Assembly (NCBI GenBank): GCA_000381625.1
Contig: KB906767.1
Coordinates: 3,491,304 to 3,555,303 of the forward strand
DNA length: 64,000 bases
DNA from: Bryobacterales bacterium KBS 96
Lineage (GTDB): Bacteria > Acidobacteriota > Terriglobia > Bryobacterales > Bryobacteraceae
Direction of reading: 5' to 3'
In this document: positions 8,152-17,868 of the stretch, one piece after another
Numbering within the stretch: position 1 is the first letter of the stretch
How the letters are laid out: the number at the start of each line of letters is the position of its first letter
The notes under the pieces: generated by a model
The model's input: only the letters and a program-made list of their open reading frames with translations
Database searches by the model: none
What the model was told of the DNA's origin: nothing
Made by a program: the position numbers and the translations under genes

Positions 8152-9462
8152 ATGCCAAAATCCAATCGAATTGCTTTAGCAATCGCTGTTTCCGCCGCCA
8201 CTTTTCTCGGCGTTGCTCACCTTGTGGCCCGTTCAAAGGCCTCATCCGAAGTTTTGACTGGTGAAAACGCATTCACGGATTATCAGAAGGAAGCGCCGGG
8301 CGTCAAACGGAAAATCACGGTTGCGGATCTGCCGGAGCCTTTTGCGACGCCCGGAGTTTCAAATGGTCCTGACGTAATTGCGCGGCCATCGGATGCCTGG
8401 CCAAAGGCGCCGAACGGATTCAAGGTCGATCTTTTCGCGAGCGGACTGAACAGCCCCCGTAAAATCGTGACGGCCCCGAATGGGGATTTCTTTATTGCCG
8501 AGAGCTTCGCCGGACAGGTCACGGTGTTGCACGGCATGACAAAGGACGGCAAGCCGGAAAAGACCTCTACGTTCGCCACGGGCCTGCATCAGCCGTACGG
8601 ATTGGCATTTTACCCGGTTGGTAAAAATCCGAAGTGGCTGTACGTCGGCAATACGAATTCCGTCGTTCGCTTTCCGTATCAGAATGGCGATCTCCAAGCG
8701 AGTGGCAAGGCCGAAACCATGGTTCCCGATATTCCATCGGGCGGCGGCCACTGGACACGCGACCTGGCCTTCTCACTGGACGGATCGAAGCTGTTTGTCG
8801 CCGTGGGTTCGCGCTCAAATGTCGAGGATACCGACACGCATCCGGCAGAGCACCATCGAGCCAACATTCTCGAATTTACTCCGGAAGGTAAATTCGTAAA
8901 GGTTTACGCAGCGGGCATTCGCAATCCGGCCGGCATCGCCATTCAACCACAAACGGGATTGCTCTGGTGCTCGACCAACGAGCGGGACAACTTGGGGAAT
9001 AATCTCGTCCCCGATTACATCACGCACGTGCGGGAAGGCGGATTCTATGGCTGGCCGTGGTACTACATGGGCGGCCATCCGGACCCGCGCCTCCAGGAAA
9101 AGCACCCCGAACTGAAGGATAAAGTGATTGTGCCCGACGTCCTGCTGCAGCCGCACAATGCATCGCTCGGGCTGACATTTTATGAAGGAACGCAGTTCCC
9201 GAAAGAGTATCAAGGCAACATCTTTGCCGCGGAGCACGGAAGCTGGAATCGCGATCCTCGCGCGGGCTATGAACTGATTCGAGTTCCCATTGAGAACGGC
9301 AAGGCGACCGGCGTATATGAGGACTTCGTTACGGGCTTTGTGAAAGATGGCCAAGTCTGGGGGCGGCCTGTTGGCGTAGCGGTCGGCCAGGATGGTTCGC
9401 TGTTCGTCACTGACGATGGCTCGAAATCGGTCTGGCGCGTCAGCTACGTGGGCGGCAAATAG
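8152..9462 (+). CDS. PQQ-dependent sorbosone-dehydrogenase-like beta-propeller protein
   Basis: A 436-residue exported protein with an N-terminal signal/anchor (about 7-24) and a six-bladed propeller related to soluble glucose/L-sorbosone dehydrogenases. Family features seen are LNSPRKIV, a GLHQPYGLAF blade, GGGHWTRDLAFS, GIRNPAGIA, FYGWPWYY, and AEHGSWNRDPRAGYE near the C-terminus. The substrate is unknown; a periplasmic PQQ-linked oxidation of a sugar or aldehyde is inferred from the family. No PQQ biosynthesis gene is in the window. It stands alone between the sortase operon and the convergent efflux operon. Confidence 0.8.
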   Translation: MPKSNRIALAIAVSAATFLGVAHLVARSKASSEVLTGENAFTDYQKEAPGVKRKITVADLPEPFATPGVSNGPDVIARPSDAWPKAPNGFKVDLFASGLNSPRKIVTAPNGDFFIAESFAGQVTVLHGMTKDGKPEKTSTFATGLHQPYGLAFYPVGKNPKWLYVGNTNSVVRFPYQNGDLQASGKAETMVPDIPSGGGHWTRDLAFSLDGSKLFVAVGSRSNVEDTDTHPAEHHRANILEFTPEGKFVKVYAAGIRNPAGIAIQPQTGLLWCSTNERDNLGNNLVPDYITHVREGGFYGWPWYYMGGHPDPRLQEKHPELKDKVIVPDVLLQPHNASLGLTFYEGTQFPKEYQGNIFAAEHGSWNRDPRAGYELIRVPIENGKATGVYEDFVTGFVKDGQVWGRPVGVAVGQDGSLFVTDDGSKSVWRVSYVGGK

Positions 9463-9547
9463 CGGCGAACAACATCCTAGCCAAGCGCCGAGCTGAGTCC
9501 GGCGCGGCAGATACGAGTGTCCGCCCACCAAATAATATCGGCGTTTT

Positions 9548-12500
9548 CTATCTGGGCTCGACTAGATCGGGTTCGGCCGGGGGCAGGCGGTCGCGCGGGC
9601 TTGCAATCCAGGTGTACACGGTCGGCAGCACATAGACACTGAGCAGCAGGGTTGCGCTGAGGCCGCCGACGATGACGATGGCAAACGGTTTCTGCGAGTC
9701 GGAGCCAATGCCGGTGGAAATGGCGGCGGGCAGCAGGCCGAGTGTCGCTACCAGCATGGTCATCATGATCGGCCGTAACCGGAGCACCGCGCCTTCAACA
9801 GCGGCGTCGCGCACATTGTATCCCCGGGCGCGCAACTGGTTGATGTATTCGATCATGATTACGCCCGTTTCGACAGCAACCCCGAAGAGCGCGAGTGTCC
9901 CAATGCCTGAAGACACGCTGAAATGCGTTCCCGTGAAATAGAGGGCGAACAAAGCGCCGATAGGCGACAGCGCCACACTGACCATGGCGAGACCAGCCCA
10001 TTTGAAAGAGCCGAACATCGAGTACAGCAAAAAGAAAATGACCGCAACCGTGACGGGCACGATCACGGCAAGGCGGGCATTCGCTTCCTTCGCGCTGGCA
10101 TACTCGCCCGCCCATTCGAGCGAATAGCCCGGCGGCAGTTTCACGCGCTCATTCACCTGGCGGATCGCCTCTTCTACCGTGCTGCCCAGATCGCGTCCGC
10201 GGACGCTGTATTTAATAGCGACGTAGCGGGAGTTATTCTCACGGTATATTTGCGACGCGCCGTCACGCAGGTTGATGTCGCATAGCTGATCCAAGGCGAC
10301 TCGTTCGCCCGAGGGCGCTAACAGTCGAATGTTTCGAATCGCATCCATGGTGGTTCGATATTGAGGAAGATAGCGAACGACGAGGTCATATCGTTGCTCG
10401 CCCTCAAGCACCTCGCCCACGGGCTTTCCGCCGACGGCTGTTTCGATGGCGTCCTGAATGTCCGCGACGTTCAATCCATAGCGGCTGGCCTTTTCCCGAT
10501 CGACCGTAAGATTCAGGTTCGGCTGCCCGATAACGCGGAACAAGCCAAGATCCTGCACGCCCGGAATTGTTTTCATGACGTTAACGATCTCGTCGCCCTT
10601 GCCTTCGAGTTCCTTCAGATCGGTCCCGAAAATCTTGATGGCGAGTTCGCCCTTGACCCCACTCACCGCCTCTTCCATGTTGTCGGCGATTGGCTGCGAG
10701 AAATTCCAAAGTACGCCGGGGATCTTCTCCACCTGGAGATCCATGGCTTGAATCAACTCGTCTTTCTTCTCGTGGAACACTGGCCGCCACTGTTCTTTCG
10801 GCTTGAGATCGACAAAATATTCCGTATTCGAAAACAACGCCGGATCCGTGCCGTCATCAGGCCTGCCCACCTGGCTGACCACGTCGGTGACTTCCGGAAA
10901 GCTGCCAAAAATGAGACGCGCCTGCTTCATCACGCGCTCGCCCTCCTCCGGGCCGGTGCTGGGCGCAAGCGTGCCGCGCGCCCAGATGGCGCCTTCATCA
11001 AGGTGAGGCAGGAATTCGGACCCAATCTTTCCGCCAATGAACAGATACAAGGCGGCCGCGAGCAGCGCTCCAGCGGTTCCCAAAACGATCAACCGCCGTC
11101 CAAAGGACGACATGGACCATTCGAGTGACCTCCGGTAGCCGTTGATGAGCCCTTCCAGAATAGGGTTCCTCCACTCCTTGGTGCTCGTGCGAAACAGCAG
11201 GACAGCCAAAACAGGAAGCAACGAGAGAGAGAAGAGCAATGCGCCAATCAGCGCGAACGCCACCGTTAGCGCCATGGGCCGGAACAGCCGCCCTTCGACG
11301 TGCTGCAGCGTAAAGATCGGCAGGTATGCCGTGATGATGATCGCTCGCGCAAAGAACACCGGCCTCTGCACTTCGTGAACGGCTTCGCGAACAATTTCCA
11401 TGAGCGTGCGTTCGCCATGATCGCGTGTGCTCAGGTGACGCAGCACGTTCTCGACAACCACGACGGAACCGTCCACAACCATGCCGAAATCGAGAGCCCC
11501 CAACGAAAGCAGGTTCGCCGGAACATTGCTGAGATTCAGGCATATGGAAGCGAACAGCAGCGCAAACGGAATGGTCAGCACAACAATGAGCGCCGAACGC
11601 ACATTGCCCAGAAACAGAAACAGAATAATGGAGACCAGCAGGATGCCCTCGGTAAGGTTGTGCATCACGGTGTGCGTGGTGAAATGCACTAAGTCGCTGC
11701 GGTCCAGGAAGGGAACGATTTTCACGCCCGGCGGGAGGAAGTGATCGTTCAACTCTTGCACTTTCTGGTGCAGCGCCGTGAGCATGGCGTCTCCATTGGC
11801 TCCTTTTCGCAGCAGGACGATTCCCTCCACCGCGTCGGCATCGTCCATTACGACGCCGTCTTTGCGATGGATTGTCTTGCCAATCTGGCCGAGCCGGATT
11901 TTCGGACCCTGTGTGACAAACGCGACGTCGCGAACATACACGGGCGTGCCGTTCTGCGATTTGAGAACCGTACACTCGATGTCGTGAACGTTGCGAATCA
12001 GGCCGACTTCACGTATGTTGACCTGCTGCGCCCCGCTTTGAATGAAGCTTCCACCCGCATTTGCGTTGTTGTTTGATAATGCCTGCTCGAGCTGACCGAT
12101 GCCGAGGCCGTATGAGATCAACTTATTGGGATCCACCTGAACCTGGTATTCGCGCGTCAGCCCTCCAAAGCTCGAGACGTCGATGACATCGGGAACCGTC
12201 TTCAGTTGCTTCGTCAGCACCCAATCCTGCAGCGATTTCAGTTCCATCAGATCGTACTCGGGGTTTGTGCTCTTGAGCGTGTACCAATACAACTGCCCGA
12301 CGGGGCTGTAATCGGGGCCGATCGACGGCTGGAGGTTCGCCGGCAGAGTCACCATGGAGAGCCGCTCCAGAACCTTCTGCCTGTTCCAGTCGTCGACCGA
12401 TGAATCGTCGAAATTCATCGTGACGACAGAGAGTCCGAATTCCGAGATGGAGCGCACGGTCGAAAGGTGTGGGATGCCGCTCATCTGCACTTCGATGGGA

Positions 12501-12700
12501 ATCGTCACCTGCTGTTCTACTTCTTCGGCAGCCCGTCCCGGCCACTGAGTAATGACCTGGACGTAATTGTTCGCCACGTCGGGATAGGCTTCGACCGGCA
12601 ATTTCTTAAAAGAGATTGCTCCCCATGCGAGCAGCAGAATGCCGACTGCTAAAATCAGCAACTTGTTACGGAGGGAGTAATCGACGAAAGCGCGAATCAT
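9548..12700 (-). CDS. czcA: Heavy-metal RND efflux pump, CzcA type
   Basis: The inner-membrane proton/metal antiporter of a tripartite export system. At 1050 residues it has the RND plan: one N-terminal helix, two large periplasmic loops and twelve membrane segments. The fourth transmembrane helix reads D404-FGMVVD410-GSVVVVE417-N; the D..D..E pattern is that of divalent-cation pumps (Zn/Co/Ni/Cd), not of the Cu/Ag pumps. It is the last gene of czcC-czcB-czcA and starts 21 bases after czcB. The exact metal cannot be told from sequence. Confidence 0.92.
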   Translation of the reverse strand: MIRAFVDYSLRNKLLILAVGILLLAWGAISFKKLPVEAYPDVANNYVQVITQWPGRAAEEVEQQVTIPIEVQMSGIPHLSTVRSISEFGLSVVTMNFDDSSVDDWNRQKVLERLSMVTLPANLQPSIGPDYSPVGQLYWYTLKSTNPEYDLMELKSLQDWVLTKQLKTVPDVIDVSSFGGLTREYQVQVDPNKLISYGLGIGQLEQALSNNNANAGGSFIQSGAQQVNIREVGLIRNVHDIECTVLKSQNGTPVYVRDVAFVTQGPKIRLGQIGKTIHRKDGVVMDDADAVEGIVLLRKGANGDAMLTALHQKVQELNDHFLPPGVKIVPFLDRSDLVHFTTHTVMHNLTEGILLVSIILFLFLGNVRSALIVVLTIPFALLFASICLNLSNVPANLLSLGALDFGMVVDGSVVVVENVLRHLSTRDHGERTLMEIVREAVHEVQRPVFFARAIIITAYLPIFTLQHVEGRLFRPMALTVAFALIGALLFSLSLLPVLAVLLFRTSTKEWRNPILEGLINGYRRSLEWSMSSFGRRLIVLGTAGALLAAALYLFIGGKIGSEFLPHLDEGAIWARGTLAPSTGPEEGERVMKQARLIFGSFPEVTDVVSQVGRPDDGTDPALFSNTEYFVDLKPKEQWRPVFHEKKDELIQAMDLQVEKIPGVLWNFSQPIADNMEEAVSGVKGELAIKIFGTDLKELEGKGDEIVNVMKTIPGVQDLGLFRVIGQPNLNLTVDREKASRYGLNVADIQDAIETAVGGKPVGEVLEGEQRYDLVVRYLPQYRTTMDAIRNIRLLAPSGERVALDQLCDINLRDGASQIYRENNSRYVAIKYSVRGRDLGSTVEEAIRQVNERVKLPPGYSLEWAGEYASAKEANARLAVIVPVTVAVIFFLLYSMFGSFKWAGLAMVSVALSPIGALFALYFTGTHFSVSSGIGTLALFGVAVETGVIMIEYINQLRARGYNVRDAAVEGAVLRLRPIMMTMLVATLGLLPAAISTGIGSDSQKPFAIVIVGGLSATLLLSVYVLPTVYTWIASPRDRLPPAEPDLVEPR

Positions 12701-12721
12701 GTGATTTTTCTGTGACGCTTC

Positions 12722-13858
12722 TTACTGCCCGCTTGCACTTGACAGTTGCAGCGCGTTTCCGACCACTTGCTGTCCGGCATTGAGACCAGCGGCAACGATC
12801 TGCATGCCGTTGCCGGTCATTCCGCCAGAGTGCACCTCGGTCCTACGAAACTTGCCCGGATTCAGCGGAACATACACCCAATCGCGGTCGTGCAGATGCA
12901 GAACCGCCGTGGCGGGAACCGCAGTGACGGCGTCTTTCGTGGCTCCGAAGAAGGTAGCCGTCGCGAACATGCCCACCCGCATGATGCCGGGATTCGCCAG
13001 ATCCAGACGCACCTTTGCGGTTCTGGTATTTGGATCGAGCACGCGTCCGATGTTGGACACGCGCGCATGAAACACCCGATCCGGGTAGCTGTTCAGCTTC
13101 ACATCCGCGGCGCCACCCAGCTGCACGAATGGAAGCTGATTCTCGTACACGTCGCAAAGAATCCACACATGCGATAAATCGGCGATCGTAAACAGATTGG
13201 GCGAATTATCCAGCGTCTTCACGCCCGACGAATTCGTTACGTTCTGTTCGACGATAGTCCCGGATGCGGGCGCGCGAATCTCGATGACAGCGGATGGACT
13301 ATCGAGATCTCCTCCGACAATCCGCAGATGTTCCGCCGTGGTCCGCAGATCGACTTGCGCCTTCTGCTCGGCATCCTCGGCGACTTCCAGGTCTTTCCTC
13401 GCGATGGCGCCGCGGCCATACAGAAGCTGCGCCCGTTCCTGCTGAGCGCGCGCGAGTTGCTCGTCCGCTTTGGCCTTGCTGTAATCCGAGAAACCGGAAG
13501 CGAGGTCGGAGCTTTGAATGCGCATCAGCAATTGTCCTTTCCTGACGTCGTCGCCCAAATGCGCATAAAGCCCGGTCACGCGGCCAGAAACCAGCGACAC
13601 AACGGGAATGGTGCGGGAAACATCCGCCGACACCACTCCGGTGACATCGAGCGACGGCCGTTCCCGATACGCGACGGCGGCGGTCAGCGGGAACCGATCG
13701 GGATGGCTCACCTGAATGACGTTTACATCGGGAACCTCGTCGATCTTCGCCGGTGGCGGAGCGCCGGCGGCGGGATCGAATACCTGTTTCGATCCGCAGG
13801 CGCTTAACGTGGACAAAACGGCCAGCAGGCCGATCACGTGAACTGTCCGGAGTTTCAT
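12722..13858 (-). CDS. czcB: Efflux membrane fusion lipoprotein, CzcB type
   Basis: The periplasmic adaptor joining the CzcA-type pump to the outer-membrane channel. The 378-residue protein starts with a lipoprotein signal ending LSAC. It has a lipoyl-like half (SGRVTGLYAHLGDDVRKGQL), a helical hairpin (about 135-185), the second lipoyl half (APASGTIVEQNV), a beta-barrel and a membrane-proximal domain. Its start overlaps the czcC stop by 4 bases. No His-rich metal-binding N-terminus is visible. Confidence 0.9.
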   Translation of the reverse strand: MKLRTVHVIGLLAVLSTLSACGSKQVFDPAAGAPPPAKIDEVPDVNVIQVSHPDRFPLTAAVAYRERPSLDVTGVVSADVSRTIPVVSLVSGRVTGLYAHLGDDVRKGQLLMRIQSSDLASGFSDYSKAKADEQLARAQQERAQLLYGRGAIARKDLEVAEDAEQKAQVDLRTTAEHLRIVGGDLDSPSAVIEIRAPASGTIVEQNVTNSSGVKTLDNSPNLFTIADLSHVWILCDVYENQLPFVQLGGAADVKLNSYPDRVFHARVSNIGRVLDPNTRTAKVRLDLANPGIMRVGMFATATFFGATKDAVTAVPATAVLHLHDRDWVYVPLNPGKFRRTEVHSGGMTGNGMQIVAAGLNAGQQVVGNALQLSSASGQ

Positions 13859-15111
13859 TGGATCACCTCACGACCGACAGCAAAGTTAAGCTGATTCGCA
13901 GCCGACAAATAGGAACCGATCAGGTTCAAGTAAGTCAACTGCGTGGTCCGGTACTGGTTTTGCGCATCTAGAAAATCGAGGAGCGAAGCTCCGCCACTGG
14001 TATAAGAGAACGACATCGTTTCGCGCACGTCGGTTGCCTGCCGCAAATATTGGTCCTTATATGGTTTGAGCAGCTCGACGGTGCTCATCACGGTTGCGTA
14101 TGCCGAATCGACATCGGACAGAACCGCAGTTTCGGTGGCGTCGCGCAGGCGCTCGGTACGCCCGATTTCAATTTGCGTGCGCGCCTTTTCGCCCTGATTC
14201 CTGTCGAAAATTCTCAGTGGAATGCTTACGCTCACGCCTGCATAGAAGTTCAACGGCGGCTGCCGCCCTACATCGGCGCCAAAGGTGGGGTCGGCCGAGC
14301 CGTTCGCGACTGCGAGCTCGTGGTTTGTCCGCGCCTGCTCAATCGATTGAACGGCAGCGCGCAGGTCGGGCCGCGCATCTAGCGCAGTGTTGCGGATTTG
14401 CTCGAGTGAACCAATATTGCCGTCGAAATCGAATGAGCCGCTAATGTCGAACTGGTCCACCGGCATCTTCTCGTTCATGAGTTGCAGCAGTTGAATCTTT
14501 GCGGTCCGCAGATTCACCTGCGCGTTAATGACGTCCGACTGGAATTGAGCCCGTTGCAGTTCTAGACGATTCATATCGATGCGCGCAATATCGCCGGCCT
14601 GGAATCGTTGGCGATTGATGCCGAGTTCCTTGTCGTAAAACGCCAGGCTCTCTTTGGCTAATTGCAGAACCGCTTTCGCTTGCAGCGTCTGAACGAAGGC
14701 AGTGCGCAGGTTGTAGACAAGATTCCGTTCGAGATCGCCCCGCTGCGATGTCGCGATGGCCGTTCCCTCGCGCGCGCTTTGAAGCCGTAACTCGCGCTTG
14801 TGCTCGCGCTCATGAAGGTAATCGACCGAAAGCGCATAGATGCCGTTCGAGAGCGGGCGGTACGGGTTAGGCGTAAAGAGGCCCAACTCATCCGTAATTG
14901 CGGTCGCGGTGGGGTTCGGCCGCAAGTACGCAGTGACTTCGTCCTGACGGGACTCGTCAATTCCCAAACGGGCTGCTTTCAACGTCGGATTGTTTGCTTG
15001 AAACCGGCCTCGAACCTGCTGCCAGGTCAGGGGCTGCTGTGCAAACACCGGGCCTGCCAAGTATCCCGCAAGCAGGATACCGGGGCACATACGCCAAATA
15101 CGGCGATACAT
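13855..15111 (-). CDS. czcC: Outer-membrane efflux channel, CzcC/TolC type
   Basis: The outer-membrane duct of the metal efflux complex. The 418-residue protein has a signal peptide ending near VFAQQ and two TolC-type repeats. Each has long coiled-coil helices (for example the stretch after LNLVYNL and around 305-365) and the strand motifs PLTWQQV and NFYAGVSVSIPL. The terminal GREVIQ overlaps the czcB start (ATGA). It is the first of the three efflux genes; the 160-base gap upstream could hold a promoter. Confidence 0.88.
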   Translation of the reverse strand: MYRRIWRMCPGILLAGYLAGPVFAQQPLTWQQVRGRFQANNPTLKAARLGIDESRQDEVTAYLRPNPTATAITDELGLFTPNPYRPLSNGIYALSVDYLHEREHKRELRLQSAREGTAIATSQRGDLERNLVYNLRTAFVQTLQAKAVLQLAKESLAFYDKELGINRQRFQAGDIARIDMNRLELQRAQFQSDVINAQVNLRTAKIQLLQLMNEKMPVDQFDISGSFDFDGNIGSLEQIRNTALDARPDLRAAVQSIEQARTNHELAVANGSADPTFGADVGRQPPLNFYAGVSVSIPLRIFDRNQGEKARTQIEIGRTERLRDATETAVLSDVDSAYATVMSTVELLKPYKDQYLRQATDVRETMSFSYTSGGASLLDFLDAQNQYRTTQLTYLNLIGSYLSAANQLNFAVGREVIQ

Positions 15112-15274
15112 GACTGGACTCCAAAAATTATGTTTTAAAAGGAAATGCCAATAAACTCTTCAACGCCAAGCGATCGAGAGCACGCTTGCCGGCGCGGACG
15201 GTCCAGCGCCACAATTTTGCGCCGAATGCACTCCCGGACGGAGCGGCACAGACCCTTTGCGCAAGAGAAGTACT

Positions 15275-15703
15275 TTATACAGGAACGGCGATGGGGGGTG
15301 AACGGCCGCCAAAGTTCGGCGTGCTGCGTTCACACCGTTCGAAGACAGGGTTAACTACGAGGGAAAAGAAAACGAGAGCAAGGCTGAAGGAACAGCCATG
15401 CGTCATGAGCGAATTATCGATAGTGTCGTAGAGGCGAAGCAGGTCGTTCAGATGCTGGTGCTGCGTCGATTGCTTCTCATGGCCGCCCATTGCCGCCGCA
15501 ACGTGCTCGATCTGCAGCATGTCATCGGTAGCCGAAATGTATGGGAACAACGCGGCGACAACCAGAGATACGCCGATGAAACGCAACAGACGCGAACGGA
15601 ACGGGCGAAAGCCTTGATTCCGATAATCGATCCACGCCATCAACATCAGAGCGGCCAATCCAAGGCCGGCCCAAACTAAGTTGAGTGTGGAATCAAAATG
15701 CAC
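15275..15703 (-). CDS. Small membrane protein upstream of the efflux operon
   Basis: The 142-residue product starts at GTG with AGAGAGAA just upstream. It has predicted membrane segments at about 8-24, 41-56 and 104-121, and a histidine-rich bit (GGHEKQSTQHQHLND) in between. No family is recognised. It points the same way as the czc genes, 163 bases upstream of them, and divergently from the next gene. Its position and its histidines allow a link to metal handling, but nothing in the sequence proves it. Confidence 0.55.
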   Translation of the reverse strand: MHFDSTLNLVWAGLGLAALMLMAWIDYRNQGFRPFRSRLLRFIGVSLVVAALFPYISATDDMLQIEHVAAAMGGHEKQSTQHQHLNDLLRLYDTIDNSLMTHGCSFSLALVFFSLVVNPVFERCERSTPNFGGRSPPIAVPV

Positions 15704-15789
15704 TTCTCTCTGAGATTATCATGCAGAGAACGAGTTAAATAGCGCCGGTTTTAAGAGGTTCTGGGCCGCGAATTGCTGGTTAGGAATGT

Positions 15790-17868
15790 ATGAACCGGCA
15801 CCCGGTTAAAATTGGGATTATGATGCCCGGCTTTGCGTCGAGCGTCATGGCCGGTTTCCTGTTAATCTCGGGGCTTGCATTTTCAGCGGATTTCCCGACA
15901 CGAACACCGGCCTCATGGCGCCAGGCTACGCCGCACACCGCTTCGAGTTATCACTGGGCAATCACTCCGATTGCAGGCGGCGGTGCGGAACTTCTTACCC
16001 TTTTCGGTCGTTTTGACGGCCTCGGGCAATTACCAGCCGCGGATAACGTGCCCTTAGTGGCCGTGCTCCGCGACACGCTGTCCGACCCCAATCCTGACAA
16101 CGACAGGCTGCGTTACGTATACCTGTTGACGCTTAACCGACCGAACCTAGGGCAGCGTGTCCTATCGGCGGTACCGTTCTTTTACTGGCGAATTGGTGAC
16201 GGAAATCTATCCACTAGCAAGAATCCGCCCAAGCCGCTGCTGGATATGTCCGACCCAAGGCGGCACGTCTGGACGAGGCTGGGGCACGATTTAGTGCAGT
16301 GGACGACCTTGGATCCGATGATGATGCCGGTTCGGGCATCGTCGCATGCCTATCGCACGAACCTGATTGACCATGAGCGGCTGCACATTGAAGAGGCGCT
16401 CAGCTTTCTGCGGCAGGCTCCCGCCGACAGCACAGGCAAGGCATTGACCCGTCCGGAACTGGACAGCGTGATTGCGCGACTGACCCTCGCGAAAAATCTG
16501 CTTGGAGGATTGATGAACGACGGCCATCTTTTGCGGGTAGCGCGCGCACGCGAAGTCCAACGGACGGCAACCATCGGCCGCAATTGGGAACTTCTCCGCA
16601 CGTCGGCAGAGCGGGCGGGGCTGATTTTCGAGCCGTTGCATCTCGGCGATGGCGCTTCGCAGTATGCAGTGCTCTGGTTTCCAGCGAACGGGAGTTTTTC
16701 GGCGCCGGGCATCTCTCTCAAAACCACGTGGAAGCTGCTGCACATCTCAAATCCGTGGCGTGACACGCGACTCAACCCGGTCAGCCGCGACGCAAGCGCA
16801 GGCGGCATGGGCATGGCGAGCGGCGACGGCCACGCGCAACAAGTCTTGCCGGAGTGGAAAGGCTACCGCCAGGAACGTTATCTGGATGCCAGCGGCAGAC
16901 TGTTACCTCGCGGGCAAACCGGACCGGCCAAGGTGACTCTTGTGCCGCTTGCAGTTTATAGTTTGACGTACCCTCGGATGCCGCTGCTCCTGGTCGATTT
17001 TCGGTCCGCCATGCACACTAAGTGGCGCGAGATTTTCCAACGCACGAGAGACGACGCCATCACCGGCGTGCTCGGCCTATCGCACTTCTCGAACTGGTAT
17101 TACTATGCCGGAGACGCTCTTTACCAGTTCATCAGAAGCCGCCGCGGAACTGCCATGGACCAGGACAACCGCCTGGATTGCTACTCCGAGTTTCGCGTCG
17201 CGGTAGCCCTTAACCGGAGTCTCGACCCGGATTTCCGCCAGGAGCTTCAACATAGTATCCAGATGCTGGCGCTGAATCCGCTCGAGGCTTCACCGGAACG
17301 CGAAGTGGCCATGGCACGGGCAAATTATCAGGCTCTTGAGAACGCCGCCGGAAATCCCGACCGGCTACCGGTGCGCCTGGAAAAGGACCGGCGGAAAGAA
17401 CTGGCTGCTTTCGGCGAAAGTCGTCGATGGCGACTAGCCCAAAATACACTCCATTACATGACCCTAGGAGCTTTTACCGCCCGCGTGCCGCGCAACGACG
17501 AGAACGACGCGATGCTCGATCGGGATCGCAGAACGGAGTCGCTGATTCGCTATCTTCGCGAGGTTGCCGATTCGGGCGTCGATCCGGAGGTGTCATTCGA
17601 TGCCGTTCAAATTCGCAACTCGATGGATGAGCTAGCCAGCCTGGTCGACAATGTCTCGTCGAAGCGCATGCACAACCGAGCCGTCGCCGTTGTTGAGAAG
17701 CTTCAATCGGAGTTTCAGAATGAGGCCTTACGCGCCAACTGCGCCCGCGCGCTGCTGGCGATGAATGCCGGCGCTACCGAGGCAGCGGCAGTCAATGACA
17801 AGGCGCCGAAAGCTCGCGCTCTAGTCCCTCCGGCCATTTCCGGCAAAGTAGCGTTTGAAGCCCAGTGA
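15790..17868 (+). CDS. Secreted protein of unknown function
   Basis: A 692-residue protein with an N-terminal signal peptide (cleavage near LAFSADFP). No known domain is recognised. The first half is beta-rich and keeps many aromatic and Gly residues (SSYHWAITPIAGGGAELL); the second half is largely helical with charged helices. It overlaps the start of the next gene by 4 bases (GTGA), so the two are translationally coupled and probably act together outside the cytoplasm. An ATG a few codons downstream (MMPGF) is an alternative start. Base use matches its neighbours. Confidence 0.7.
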   Translation: MNRHPVKIGIMMPGFASSVMAGFLLISGLAFSADFPTRTPASWRQATPHTASSYHWAITPIAGGGAELLTLFGRFDGLGQLPAADNVPLVAVLRDTLSDPNPDNDRLRYVYLLTLNRPNLGQRVLSAVPFFYWRIGDGNLSTSKNPPKPLLDMSDPRRHVWTRLGHDLVQWTTLDPMMMPVRASSHAYRTNLIDHERLHIEEALSFLRQAPADSTGKALTRPELDSVIARLTLAKNLLGGLMNDGHLLRVARAREVQRTATIGRNWELLRTSAERAGLIFEPLHLGDGASQYAVLWFPANGSFSAPGISLKTTWKLLHISNPWRDTRLNPVSRDASAGGMGMASGDGHAQQVLPEWKGYRQERYLDASGRLLPRGQTGPAKVTLVPLAVYSLTYPRMPLLLVDFRSAMHTKWREIFQRTRDDAITGVLGLSHFSNWYYYAGDALYQFIRSRRGTAMDQDNRLDCYSEFRVAVALNRSLDPDFRQELQHSIQMLALNPLEASPEREVAMARANYQALENAAGNPDRLPVRLEKDRRKELAAFGESRRWRLAQNTLHYMTLGAFTARVPRNDENDAMLDRDRRTESLIRYLREVADSGVDPEVSFDAVQIRNSMDELASLVDNVSSKRMHNRAVAVVEKLQSEFQNEALRANCARALLAMNAGATEAAAVNDKAPKARALVPPAISGKVAFEAQ

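Noticed and set aside
10361-11128. Long plus-strand open frame (255 codons) across the efflux pump gene
   Set aside because: It lies wholly antisense to czcA, has no ribosome site or family-like sequence, and is explained by codon bias in GC-rich DNA.
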